Source: Cristatella mucedo (lineage: Eukaryota; Bryozoa; Phylactolaemata; Cristatellidae). From it: a stretch of DNA of 64,000 nt. How positions within the stretch are numbered: the stretch's first letter is position 1; each line of letters opens with the position of its first letter. Position numbers and translations under genes: made by a program. Below the pieces are notes generated by a model. The model had not been told where the DNA came from, did no database searches, and was given only the letters and a program-made list of their open reading frames with translations. The DNA is taken from positions 4,697,501-4,761,500 of the forward strand of contig WPIO01000021.1 in NCBI GenBank assembly GCA_009760855.2. Reading direction: 5' to 3'. Below are positions 41,906 to 52,485 of this stretch, in pieces.

Positions 41906-43300
41906 AATTATACATTTGATATAGCGCCCCCAGAGAACTCAATCTCTTCCTAGGCACTTTACATTTGCTGCAGGGGAAGCACGATCGAATAGTTCATGGT
42001 AGCATGCTCAATAAACAACAAGAATAACATGCTTAGGGGTGACATGCACAGGGCCAGCATGCAAGTTTGGTTAGTGGCAGCATGCACAGTGTCAGTAAGC
42101 ATAAGCATATAGAGTGAACGAATTAAAGAATGAATAAAAACAGAACGAATCACAGGTACCCACTAAATGCTGTGATAGATAGATGCGTTTTTAGTTACTT
42201 TTTAAATGCGGACAATTCAAGAGATGTTGTGACACAAGTCGGAAGTGAGTTCCAGGCTTTGGGGGCATACGAACTAAAGGCACGGTCTCTAAAAGATTTG
42301 AGGTACGTACGAGAGGTAAACAAATAGATCCCGAAAAAGGTACGATGCTTAGCCAGGAGCCAAAGAAAGAAGGAACCTAAAAGTGAGTGACAAAACTTCG
42401 AAGTCAATGCGTTGCTTGACTGGGAGTCAGTGCAGGTCGGTGAAAAGTGGTGTCATGTGGCAACTGCGACAGTTACGACAGACAAGCTTAGCTGCAGAGT
42501 TTTGCACTTTCAGTTAGCGCCTGACTGCTCAGGGCGGTAGCAGTAATGTAATGTATCTCCGTCTGTAACTCCACAAAGTCATAAAGACCACGTGGGTGTT
42601 ACGCAGGAGAGTTTTGTATAGCGAATTCACAGCCTACGCGGCTTTCGGTACGCATTCGATAGCCAACAGACTTCGTCTCACGCAACAAAGAGAAAGTGGG
42701 AAGCATAGCAGAGTCAGGAGACCAGTTGAGGTAGTGAGTAGCATAGAAGTAGCAGCTCAGGACCGCTGAAAAGGATGAGCCATAGTCGGCAGTAGTAGAG
42801 TAGTTGTCGTTGCGTAAGAATAGTTGAAGCGAGTTCCACAGTCTAGGACCTGCAGAGCTAAAGCTTCTGTCGCCAATGGTCTTTAAGCGGAGGAATGGGA
42901 CAGCTAATTTATTGTCCACACAGGACCTGAGGGCGCGAACAGGCTGAAACTGATGCAGCAGTTCAGCTAGGCACGAAGGAGCCAAGCCGTGGCTCAGGGC
43001 CTTGTGGGTCAGTGAGTTACAGAGGTCAAGACGGCATGTCACAAATGCATGTTAGATTTAGAAATTTAGATGCCGATCCCTGTCTAAACAAGCTCAAATC
43101 TCAGCAATGTTATATAGCTGAAAGTAGGCAGACTTGACTGGGGATCTGATGTGATCATTTAATGAAAGGTCACTTTGGAATATGACACCTAGATTTCGTG
43201 CATATTCAACAGGAGATATGCTGGCAGAGCCGATTGTGAGCGTTAAATTTTCTAATTTCCGAATCGAACTTGGTTTTCCCATAAATAGTAATTCTATTTT
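41905..43300 (-). mobile_element. CR1/L2-like LINE with nested family 2 fragment
   Basis: From the left: tail hairpin, 3' UTR ('tgttaggggtgacatgcac'-like), the [10 protein letters not shown] region, thumb, a family 2 fragment at 42546-43012, and then the same LINE resumes with 'gtgagttacagaggtcaaga', the YFQL region and KPSSIRKLENLTLTIGSAS. It ends against the left border of the LTR-like element. Confidence 0.8.
42546..43012 (-). mobile_element. LINE family 2 fragment
   Basis: Encodes, on the - strand, HKALSHGLAPSCLAELLHQF then RALRSCVDNKLAVPFLRLKT, DRSFSSAGPRLWNSLQLFL and RMRTESRVG to a stop. The 3' end is GGAGATACATTACATTAC. Nearly the same length and ends as the copy at 15170-15640. Confidence 0.82.
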
Positions 43301-43354
43301 ATCATAATTAAATTAAATACTAGAAGACTTTGCTTTTCTAATTGGTGATATTAT

Positions 43355-44747
43355 TGTAGCGCCCTGCTAGCCTTGGCTGAATTTGATCGCGAACAAGAGC
43401 TGTTCGGCGGCGGGTAAGAACTCCTTTGTCCTGGAGCAGTGAGTCAGAGAGGAGCGCCAGAGCGGTTAGAGAGCAAGAGCTTAAGAGCAAGCCAGGAAGC
43501 TCTGAAACCAGCGGTGGCGATTCGGCCTTTAGAATTGGTCCGATACCCACTGGAGCGGCTGATTGATGCTGGCTGGCCTGTCAACCTCCGCCTTCACTCG
43601 TTCCAAGAAAGAATAGTCTGGAACACATTCGCCATTAAAGCTGGACAGATGTGCCCTTCCAGTGGCCTAGTGCCGGTATTAATTCCTGGCCGTAATGGGC
43701 CGGGGTGTCGGGCCCAATACCACTAAGCACTTGCTCCATTGTCTCAGCTAAGTATTTAAGAGTCGAGCGACGCTCGCTCTTGGTCTTTTGTCTTTTGTCC
43801 GGCTCCGCGCTTCGGATATTCGCCATCGGACTCATTTCTCTGAAAGCGAGGGAGGAGGGCGGGCTGTCCGCCGACGATGGACGGAACAGGACAAGACAGC
43901 GCTGGGAGAATTCGGTGGACTCCACCGAATACGGTCGTATCGCGCCCGAGCTGGCATGTTGTGTTTCTTTTGTGTTTTGTGTGTGCGCGCTAGCACATGG
44001 TCTCGGCATAAGGATTTGCCGGTGCAAGCTGGACGTAGTTGGCGTGTGTGGAGTCCTAGTTCTCCGGTTAGGGTTTAGGCTCCAGTTCGAGGTCTGTCTA
44101 TTTGGGTCGTTCCCCTGTATAGATGTAAGTAGCTTAAGTGTGGAGACGTATTTCATCCGCAAGAGTGCTTGAGGTGACGTGTGTAGTATTCCTGCCGCAC
44201 TGGTGGAAACCGAGTCCTAGTTCTCCGGTTAGGGTTTAGGCTCTGGTTCGGGCTCTGTCTATTTGGGTTGTTTCCCACTATAGAGGTAAGTAGCTTCAGT
44301 GTAGAGAAGTATTCCCTCCGCAAGAGTGCTTAAGTTGGCGTGTGTGGGGTATTCCTTCCGCACAGGTGGAAACGGAGTCCCAGTTCTCCGATTAGGGTTT
44401 AGGCTCCGGTTCGCGCTCAGTGTGGAGAAGTATTCCCTCAGCAAAAGTGTTGGTGCTGTTGAGAGCGTGCGAGGAGTGTGGAGATAAAGCTGAGCTAGGC
44501 GCGCAGCGACTTTGTGCGCTTGCGAATAAAGTTCAGTAAAATCCCCAATTTTTGTGTCTCGCTTTCCAATTCACGCCGCGGACTCACGACCCCCTTTAGT
44601 AATGGTAAGCAGGTCGGCGCCAGAAACGCTCGTTTCGTGGCGGCCAGCTTATTGCGCCTAGGCGCGCACCGAACGGCATTAGGCGCTAGGTTACGCCGCT
44701 AGGTAAGTGGCAGGTCAAGCCTACTCCGCCGAGCCTTCGGCGTTACA
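43355..44747 (+). mobile_element. Probable solo LTR
   Basis: Starts TGTAGCGCC and ends GGCGTTACA, an imperfect terminal inverted pair of the TG...CA type. Inside, in the expected order, are a TATA-like TATTTAAG (43753), a long leader with about 2.6 tandem units of about 162 bp (starting 44051, 44212, 44375), and a polyadenylation signal AATAAA (44525) 220 bases before the right end. No gag or pol frame lies inside or beside it. I see no matching target duplication (ATTAT on the left, CTGTT on the right), so the borders or the assignment may be off. A host non-coding RNA gene is an alternative. Confidence 0.5.
44051..44480. repeat. Tandem ~162-bp units with telomere-like motif, within the LTR
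   Basis: Each unit begins 'gagtcctagttctccggtta' and contains GGTTAGGGTTTAGG or a close variant (44066, 44227, about 44390), then a 'tctatttgggt' block and a 'aagtagcttaagtgtggag' block. The third unit is shortened. Confidence 0.85.
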
Positions 44748-45014
44748 CTGTTGTGCGACTGTCAGCATGTGCTCGGAATTTAGGTTTAATCTTGAACAAC
44801 TGCTTAAGTTTTGAGAGATTCATTAAGGATACTGCCTCCGTAGTTAGCTATCACGTCCGATTCCTATCTAAGACTAGGGACCTCTTCTGCTGTGGCTTGA
44901 AACAATTTAAATAACTCCGCGGTTCTGTCTAGGCTAGATAATTGCCATTCCATTTGACTGTGTTACCGAAAAAATGCCATTAGACCACTTCAGCTGGTGG
45001 TATTGCTGCTAGGC

Positions 45015-45380
45015 AAGTGAGTAAATCCCAGAGGTTCAGCCACCACGTGTCTCCTTTGTTGAAGGCACATCGGTGGCTTCCGGTCGATCGACAGTTACAG
45101 AGCAAAGTTCTTACACACTTTCACAACTCCTGCGAAAAGATATCTACTCCCATGGGGCACCTCCTTTTCGGCCGTCTTGGGCAGCTACTTCCACTACTCA
45201 CTACCTACACTGCTCTCCTGATTCAGCTGTGTTTTCCACTTTCCCTTTATTGAGTGAGATAAAGTCTATTGGTTTCCGATTTCGCACCGAAAGCTGCTTA
45301 GGATTTGAGTGTGGGATAGAAAACCTCTCCGGCGTGACACCTTGTCAGTGAGACGAAGTTACATTACGTCGTCAAAATAG
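45015..45380 (+). mobile_element. LINE family 2, diverged copy with internal deletion
   Basis: Reads RFSHHVSPLL and HRWLPVDRQLQSKVLT, then skips to LLRKDIYS and continues through THYLHCSPDSAVF and FRFRTESCLGFECG. It reaches further 5' than the other family 2 copies, showing that the family has a longer body. Confidence 0.65.
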
Positions 45381-45384
45381 AAAA

Positions 45385-47020
45385 CTAAGCCTAGATTGCT
45401 ATTGGCAATGCGATCGAAAAGAAAGATAATAATAAGAAGGATAATACATTGTGAAAATAATGAATCCGTGGAGCAGATCCGTGGGATACATCAAAGGCCT
45501 TTGACCTTTGCACCGGATGTAACCTTTGCCATTGACGCGTACGCTTTTAAACTTCCCTCTACGACAAAGCCTAAAAACTATTATATGGTGCTAATGGTTT
45601 GCGGATGAGACGATAAAAGCTAAAGATAGAATTGTGACCTGCGACACCTAACATCACTGCGAGATCCAGCATTACAAGCAGGGAAACTCTACGTGAGTCA
45701 ACAGCAGGAGATTTGTATACACCAGCTAGTATGGGGTCAGTGGTGTAATTAGCTATAATTACTGACTAAAACTTACCTGTCAAGTTTGATGTTTTAATAT
45801 TGGAGCTTACCCGATTTTACCTTTGTCATTCAAGTGTCTTCACTAAGAGCGACAGGCGGAAGGCTTAGTCGAAGCTACCAACCTAAACTCTCACTGTCTC
45901 ATGTTGAATTCTGGAAGGGAAAAAATCGGTGGCTTATGTAGGACATAGTGATTCTATTAGTTAAGATAGTCGGCAGCAAATCTAGGCATCTCTATGGGGC
46001 AACAGTAGTTGCAAGGTCTAGAGTGCTAGTAACTTTCAAATAAACTTGGATATTAACTACAAATATACTTCAATTATTTTGGAAGTTAACACCATAATAA
46101 TTACAAGGTCACCAGGTTCAGGCTGTCTAGATGGAGAAGAAGAATAGAGAAAAGAGGGTGAAGAGTCTAGCTGGATTGCTACACTAGAGGTAAACTCCCT
46201 CTTCCCGTCTTCTGCTATCGTGCGTATTCTAGGATTGCAAATCTGAATTTGACAATGGCTTAGAGAAGGTTGCACTTAGTCTGATACCAAGATGGATTGA
46301 CATAATCTGCAATAGTCTTCACATTTCATTTGATAATGGTCAGTCTTGATTGTGTTTTCTTTTAATTTACGCTTAGTAGCCAACTTAAAGTCTGCTGCAA
46401 ACTAACCGAGAAACTTGGCGTCTTTGCTATTAGCTAGAAGAGAAACATCGTCTACAAGTTTGGTTAGCTCTGTGTCGTAGCATTCCAAAATTGAACTATG
46501 ATTGTGTGAACACTTCACCAGATGGGGAGAGGTTGTTATTTTATTGCAGACAGCAGCATCGATGTCAAGGGTTTTTGAAGTTTTGCGAATTGCAGACGAT
46601 TGTAATGTCGTTGTAGGTCGTACCAGTCTATCCTATCTAAAGACAAGTCCTTATTCTATATAAAAGTATAGAGGGGTTAAAGGTGCATATTATAATCATA
46701 CTGAAATAAACTATAATGTACCTCCTTGACTTCACTCGAGTCTGCGTCATACGTAGCAATCCTTGTGGGAATCCAGGAGATAGTTTCTCAAGCTTCTTTT
46801 TCAGCGAGATAGACGAGATCACAGAGTTCAATCCAAAGTAACATATTTCCATAAAAACGTAACGTCCCTGCTGCCCTCGGCCTTGAAAGTTTACCATCCA
46901 GTACGAGGGCACTACTATTCCTATCTATACATCCATCTATGTACTTATTACTTAGCTTCCGAGACACATCGACTTATGGCTACCCAGCATAACTATCAAA
47001 GTATATGTGTCCTTAGCCCT
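45385..47020. other. Spacer with weak reverse-transcriptase-like traces on the - strand
   Basis: On the - strand LTKLVDDVSLLANS-type sequence (about 46430-46480) and a PGFPQG segment (about 46760) resemble RT motifs of a third LINE family, in the right order but too far apart and broken. The 70-codon frame at 45396-45608 is unrecognised. Confidence 0.3.
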
Positions 47021-47024
47021 AGGA

Positions 47025-47162
47025 CGTTTTTCCATGCAAGCTCTTCACGACCCGGGCCGCGGGTTCGAGTCGTGCAGTGGGCGATTCTTTATTGCCCAGT
47101 GCAGGCTGCTGTGATGGTGGTTAAAGCTCTTCTGTCGCTATATAAATGAGGCTGTTAAACCA
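47025..47162 (+). mobile_element. SINE family B, well-preserved copy
   Basis: Box B-like GCGGGTTCGAGTCGTG, then 'gtgggcgattctttattgcc' and the tail 'tctgtcgctatataaatgag'. The box A part lies at about 47000-47040 and is degenerate. Confidence 0.75.
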
Positions 47163-47169
47163 GCCTTGA

Positions 47170-47580
47170 CCTTTATATTTTCAGGCCACTCGCAGAGTAG
47201 TCGACACTAGACCCATAGAGCTTTAAAAACGTTCGCACAGTCTCCTTATTGCTGATCCTATCAAAGATACTGGAACGACGCAAGTAGCAGACCAGCTTAA
47301 CTCGTATATATAAATTATTCAAACATAGGACGCAAGTATTCGTTTTGTTTAAGAGCAATTCACTCTACAGATTCAGTGCTACTGCGAGTGCCTAACGTCA
47401 TTTCTAGGGATGCAGACTTAGGCAGAGTTTTTCTACTGCCTGTCGTCTATACTTAACATCAGAGCCATTGGGCTACAATATTTCAGTTTTTATCTCTGTA
47501 GGGGGTTCGGGGTCAACGGTCAAGGATCATATAGTGAGCCATTAAAGCGTAGGGGTGCCCTTTGGATCCACTTTTAGGTC
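47170..47580. other. Spacer, no feature recognised
   Basis: No coding or repeat signal recognised. Confidence 0.3.
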
Positions 47581-47584
47581 CACG

Positions 47585-48545
47585 TCCTTTTGTAATGTAT
47601 GCATGCACGTATCTCCGTTTGCTACTCCACAACGCAGCCGCAGTGATTAGGTGGGCGCTACCCTGAGGCGTTCTCTCTCTTTTTTCAAGTAGCCCTCAGT
47701 AGCCCTTCGATGCTCAGAGTCTGCAGCGCCATTGCAGCATGCTCTAGCGCACACAATGACAACGAGACAGTGAGAAGCATAGCTGAGTCACTAGGGCAGT
47801 TGAGGAAGTAAAAGTAGCGTGGAAGAAGCAGCAGCGGCAATGAAGCGGCGATGAAGCGGCGATGAAGCGGCGATAAAGCGGCGATGAAGCGGCGATGAAG
47901 CGGCGATGAAGCGGCGATGAAGCGGCAATGAAGCGGCGACGAAGCGGCGATGAAGCAGCGATGAAACAGCGATGAAGTGGCAATGAAGTGGCAATGAAGC
48001 GGCAATGAAGCAGCGATGAAGCGGCAATGAAGCAGCAATGAAGCGGCGATGAAGCGGCGATGAAGCGGCGATGAAGCGGCGATGAAGCGGCGATGAAGCG
48101 GCGATGAAGCGGCGATGAAGCGGCGATGAAGCGGCGATGAAGCGGCGATGAAGCGGCGATGAAGCGGCGATGAAGCGGCGATGAAGCGGCGATGAAGCGG
48201 CGATGAAGCGGCGATGAAGCGGCGATGAAGCGGCGATGAAGCGGCGATGAAGCGGCGATGAAGCGGCGATGAAGCGGCGATGAAGCGGCGATGAAGCGGC
48301 GATGAAGCGGCGATGAAGCGGCGAAGAAGCGGCAGAAGGCGGGAGAGCATGCCGTGGCATGCCACAGCCTAGGAGTGCAGAGAAAAACCTTTTGCCATCA
48401 ATAGTATTCAAGCAAAATGAATGGAGCAGTTAACTTATTGTCCATGTACGAGCTGAGGATACAGAGAGGCTGAGGCTGGTGCACAATTCTTGGTAAGAAG
48501 GAGCCGAGCCATGGCGGGCCTTGCGGGCCTTGCGGGCCTTGCGGG
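47585..48545 (-). mobile_element. LINE family 2 copy interrupted by a minisatellite
   Basis: The left flank (47585-47833) and right flank (48334-48545) match the 3' and 5' parts of the family 2 copies at 15170 and 42546; the right edge again lies at the HKARHGLAP equivalent ('gccatggcgggccttgcggg', itself triplicated). The middle is an 11-bp array. Confidence 0.72.
47834..48333. repeat. Minisatellite, 11-bp unit, about 45 copies
   Basis: Unit 'gatgaagcggc'. Perfect over 48040-48320 and variable on the left (47930-48040). Because 11 is not a multiple of three, the - strand frames read an 11-residue repeat (HRRFIAASSPL), giving spurious long open frames of 206 and 226 codons. Confidence 0.97.
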
Positions 48546-48549
48546 TTAG

Positions 48550-48930
48550 AGTAAGAATTTGTCTGTGTATCGTCGATCAACCGGGAGCCATCACAGCTCC
48601 CTCGGTAACAGAGGCAAATTGCGGAATCTCTGAGATTTATTGACTTACCCTGAAAACCTATTCACCACTACCTGCAGAGACTTAACGGCTTATTTTCGCT
48701 GGGTGACAAGAACTGCATTGCCTTTGTCTAGCCTAGACGGAACCGGGGAACTAGTAAGATCTGTAGCCGGTCACCGTTGTAGGCGTCCCTAATCTCGGTC
48801 AGGGATCGAACGTGATGACTAGCTGCGGATGCACTAATCTGAATGCAACTATTAACATCGAGCGGCTATCAAGGAGCTCACCTAAATTACACACCGTGAC
48901 ATTGGTCGTACTTCAGCACCGCCAATAACA
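48550..48930. other. Spacer, no feature recognised
   Basis: No coding or repeat signal recognised. Confidence 0.3.
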
Positions 48931-49403
48931 AGAGCAATAATAAAAATAATAATAGTGAAGCTTGAAATCGCCCTCGGCGAACTTCATCTTCTTATAGACA
49001 CTGTACATATCCTTTAAGGAGAGCAGGTTGATATGGTTAGCGGTAGCGTGAACAGCGTCAGCATGCCTTAGCACACACAAAGATTCACACGGACAAGCAA
49101 ATGCTGTGAGGAACACGTGCGTTTTTAGCTTCTTTTTGAATGTCATCAAGTCAGGAATGCCTTTTGGAGCTTACGAACTAAAGCCGCGGTCTTCAAAGAA
49201 TTTGAGGTTGGTTCGAGGCACAGCAAAACGAGTTGAGTTAGAAGAGCAGGTACGATGCCTGGCCTGATTAGGAAGAAGTTCGGATAGGTAGGCTGGAGAA
49301 AGAGAACGAAGGACCCTGAAGTGAGTAACGACACGTTGAATATGATATGCTGACTGACGGGAATTAGGTCGTTAAGAGGTGATGCAATGTAACAACTGTG
49401 ATG

Positions 49404-49837
49404 TTTCGTGGGGGCTCGGGCGCGCGACGGCGGCGTGACGAAGATGAACTTCGCCCCCACAAGTGAGTTGTTGCGTCGACGACGACGGCTGTATTGCATT
49501 ATACACAGGCAAAGCAAGCGTGCGAGCGTACATGAAGATGTAGCAGCCGTCGCAGAAGCAGCGACGGAACGTCAGTGGAGAGGAGACAGTAAGAGAAAAG
49601 GGAGAGAGGCAGAGAGTGGATAGCGTGCGACGCACAGGCAGAAAGTTCCGTGCTGCAGGACTAGCGGTCACGAGACCACAGCCGACCCGTTGCAATTAAA
49701 TACAGCTTAGTCAGCCGATGCTGTTCTACTGCAGCTCCTAATGAGGCGGTACTCAGCTCGCCCGTTGGCCGGGCGGAGTGATGTGAGTCCAGCTGGGGCT
49801 GAACAGCATTGTGGGCGTGTCCACGTCCACAGTTTAA
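49404..49837. mobile_element. Unclassified ~430-bp GC-richer insertion in a LINE
   Basis: The LINE sequence stops after 'aacaactgtgatg' and resumes at 'gacagataagcctagctgct'. The insert opens with an 8-bp inverted pair GTGGGGGC/GCCCCCAC (49408-49415 and 49453-49460). No clear terminal repeats or coding domain. The class is unknown. Confidence 0.5.
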
Positions 49838-50272
49838 GACAGATAAGCCTAGCTGCTGAGTAAACACTTTTGCACAGGGCAGAAGAACTACGAGAAGTGA
49901 GTTTCAGGAGTTAACAAAAAATGTAAAAAAATGCATATTCCGATGTATTATCCCTGTTTAAGCAGGCCCAAATTTAGGTTTGCAATGTTATGTTACTGAA
50001 AGTAGGCAGACTTTACTGTCAAGCCGGTCTAGAAAAAAGGGTCACTTTGGAATAGGACGTCAAGATTTCGTGCAGATGATATACGGGGCAAGCTGGCTGA
50101 ACCCTTTTAAGTGTTAAGTTTCCAATTTACGAGTAATACTTGGTTTTCCCGTAACTAGTTGGTTAGTTTTAAAGTAAATCAGTTTGAGAAAGTTTGTTGC
50201 CATCCTAGTGCGAATGTCAGCAATAAACGTCAGCAATACAATACGTCCAGCAAAAAAAATCCTAGCTGTTTA

Positions 50273-50430
50273 AACAGCCTCTGTTTGTATAGCGACAGAA
50301 GAGTCTCGATGGCTATTACCACCGTTTGCAGTGGCGATAAAGGATCGCCCATCGCAGGAATTGAACCCACGACCTCGGGACCGAGGTCATGAAAGCAACC
50401 GCCTTACCTAGTGTGCCATCGCGGCTCACC
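50273..50430 (-). mobile_element. SINE family B, best-preserved head
   Basis: On the - strand: head with a box A-like TGGCACACTAGG, box B GGTTCAATTCC, then the body and the tail TCTGTCGCTATACAAACAG. Box B fits the pol III consensus fully. Confidence 0.8.
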
Positions 50431-50620
50431 AAGAGAGCTGAGAAAATTTAACGCGCTGGACGGCTGGAGGGATTAAAGCAAAAGTACGGGGTGAGTGTCA
50501 CTTGCATACAAGTGAACGCCAAGATTGTGTTTGGCGATCAAATCGGAAAGAGGGATGAAGTAGAAACTATTAAAAGAAACAGACCGAGCACAGAGCCTTG
50601 AGGTACTCCGTGCTATAGAG

Positions 50621-50818
50621 CAGTGGCTCTCTACCTTCCTAATGCCCTTTAATGCAGTTCCTTATGTTGTGGCGACCCCCAACCATAAAACTATAGTGTG
50701 CGAAATGTGTGTTTTCCGATGGTCTTAGGCGACCCCCCCTGCGAAAGGGTCGTTCGACCCCCAAAGGGGGTCGAACGACCCAAAGGGGGTCGAACGACGC
50801 ACAGGTTGAGTACCGCTA
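50621..50818. mobile_element. SPIN-like non-autonomous hAT element
   Basis: Starts CAGTGGCTCTCTACCTTCC and ends AGGTTGAGTACCGCTA, imperfect inverted ends of the SPIN (hAT) type. The inner sequence ('tgcagttccttatgttgtgg', 'ttttccgatggtcttaggcg') is as I remember for SPIN elements. It is flanked by CTATAGAG (50613-50620) and CTTTAGAG (50819-50826), a 7/8 match of the 8-bp target duplication expected for hAT. An extra 'gggtcgaacgaccc' copy creates an internal hairpin near the right end. Confidence 0.85.
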
Positions 50819-50919
50819 CTTTAGAGAAGCTCCTTGAATGACGGTTGCTCGTTGGCATCAATGTTCTTGAGTCTCCCATATGAGATATGAGTTATATGAT
50901 ATCATTTACACTATTATAT

Positions 50920-50966
50920 TACATATATATATATATATGACATTATTACGATATGTGATATTATAC

Positions 50967-51003
<37 letters not shown>
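50920..51003. repeat. (TA)n microsatellite, two blocks
   Basis: AT repeats at 50922-50939 and about 50966-51001. Confidence 0.9.
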
Positions 51004-51194
51004 ATTGTTATAATATCCCACAGAGATATGACGTAACCTTTGAAGGTCAGTGCGAGCGATGCCCAGGTGAGATGAGAGGAGCTCGAGAAAGACGATCAAT
51101 AGCATCAAACGCTGCCATAAGATAAAGCAAAGCGAACGGAGACTCTACGCTGAATCGATACAGCTCGGTATTCCTCTTGCTGATGTGATCGCTA

Positions 51195-51597
51195 AGCACA
51201 AGAAAAGCTTTCACTTCTATGCAGGTGACACTCAGTAGTTTTGTTTTGATCTCTCACAGCCCTCTAGCACCTCGAATTCTTTACGCACCAATGCTGCATG
51301 TATTGTGACGTCCGAACATGGATGGCAGCAAAATTTCCCAAATTAAATGACCGCGGAACCAACTTACTAGTTATGGGCAAGCCAAGTGTAAATCAAAAAA
51401 TTGAAAAGCTTAACGGTAATAAACGGTTCTGCCAGCATATCTCCTATTAAATCTGCACGAAATCTAGATGACCTGTTCCAAAATGACCTTGCACTACAGG
51501 ATCACATTAGCTCCACAGGAAAGTCGGCATACTTTCTGCTGCATTTACATTGCTAATTTAGGCTTGCTTAAACAGGGATACTACATCCATGTTGCAA
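51195..51597 (+). mobile_element. Diverged CR1/L2-like LINE fragment
   Basis: Begins with FYAGDTQ (mutated YADD; about 51219) followed by FDLSQPSSTSNSL, LLVMGKPS and the NLGV equivalents. It ends at the 'aggcttgcttaaacagggat' region. Frame broken. Confidence 0.65.
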
Positions 51598-51750
51598 GCA
51601 GCAGCCACTCTCGCGCCGAGGCGAGGCCGCCCGACACGCCTCTAAAATCTCGCCCCAAGGCTGGTGGCCTCTTTTTTTTATTTCTTGTAGCCATTCGGGA
51701 AGAGCCGGGAGCTTCGGGGAGGGGGTATGGAGGGATGGGGATGGCAATAT

Positions 51751-51890
51751 GTATATATAATTCATTTATATAGCGCCCTAAGAGAACTTAATCTCTATTC
51801 AGGCGCTTCACATATGCCTCGTGGCTCGAGCCCACGACCTCAGTTAGACCTAGGTCGGGGCGAGCACCTTAACCGCTAGACCAAACCAGC
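51751..51890 (-). mobile_element. SINE family A, best copy
   Basis: On the - strand: GCTGGTTTGGTCTAGCGG (box A TGGTCTAGCGG fits the pol III consensus), box B-like GGGCTCGAGCC, then the tail GTGAAGCGCCTGAATAGAGA and TTCTCTTAGGGCGC ending in 'tatataaatgaatta'. The tail forms the same hairpin as the LINE 3' end. Confidence 0.85.
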
Positions 51891-52440
51891 TATGTTCTCG
51901 GCGAATTAATGACTGCGGCAGCCCGGCTCGCCTCTTCAGCCAGACCTACCAGGTGGGGGGAGGCGTTAGCCCCTTTAGCGCCCCTCTACCTGCACCCGCT
52001 GGCGGCACTTCGTCGGCTCTGCACGTGGCCACTCAAGATCCGCGCCTCGAGAGCTCGGTTACGTGTTTAGCGAGATCGGCCTACGCCACCGCCGCCGCCG
52101 CCGCGAGGTCGAGGCGCCGCCCGAGCGGTTACCGAGGTGCGGTTACATCCGTGATTACTGCGAGGGCTGCGCTCAAAGAAAGCCGCCGGTCGATTGCGCT
52201 ACGGCTGCGTGCACGCTTGAGCAGCGTTGCCACGGCAGTCGATGACGTAAGGCGCTGGCGCGAGATTCGCTGAAGCCTCGCACTTGCTGCTCTGCACCGG
52301 TGCTTCACAGGTGACGCAAGGTAGCGTTAGTTAGCGGGATCGTTAGCAGGATCACTAGCAGGCGCTCTCCAAATCGACCTAGGCCCGGGCCCGCCTAGGC
52401 GGCACAGGACCTCGGCCTACCGGCCTGGCATAGGCCCGGC

Positions 52441-52485
52441 GCCACGCAGCCCAGGCCCGACCTAGCCGGGCCTGGGCTGCGTGGC
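52441..52485. repeat. Perfect 19-bp inverted repeat, 7-base loop
   Basis: Arms 52441-52459 and 52467-52485 ('gccacgcagcccaggcccg' and its exact complement) around ACCTAGC. Very GC-rich. Confidence 0.93.

Larger units (their letters stand above)
48935..50880 (-). mobile_element. Old CR1/L2-like LINE carrying three later insertions
   Basis: In reverse order: (AAT)n and tail (48935-49010), 3' UTR, C-terminal region, thumb up to about 49403, a foreign block (49404-49837), thumb and YFQL region, SINE family B (50273-50430), post-YADD and YADD region, SPIN-like element (50621-50818), then LINE RT remnants to about 50880. Strongly diverged. Confidence 0.72.

Noticed and set aside
44066-44079. Interstitial telomere
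   Set aside because: GGTTAGGGTTTAGG occurs once per 162-bp unit, not in tandem, so it is part of the LTR repeat and not telomeric DNA.
47834-48333. CRISPR-like array
   Set aside because: Units are 11 bp with no spacers, in an animal genome.
47685-48411. 226- and 206-codon repeat proteins on the - strand
   Set aside because: They arise from the 11-bp minisatellite, which keeps frames open by chance of composition.
50273-50430. True tRNA gene
   Set aside because: The head has pol III boxes but does not fold into a full cloverleaf with an acceptor stem. Several copies with a shared non-tRNA tail mark it as a SINE.
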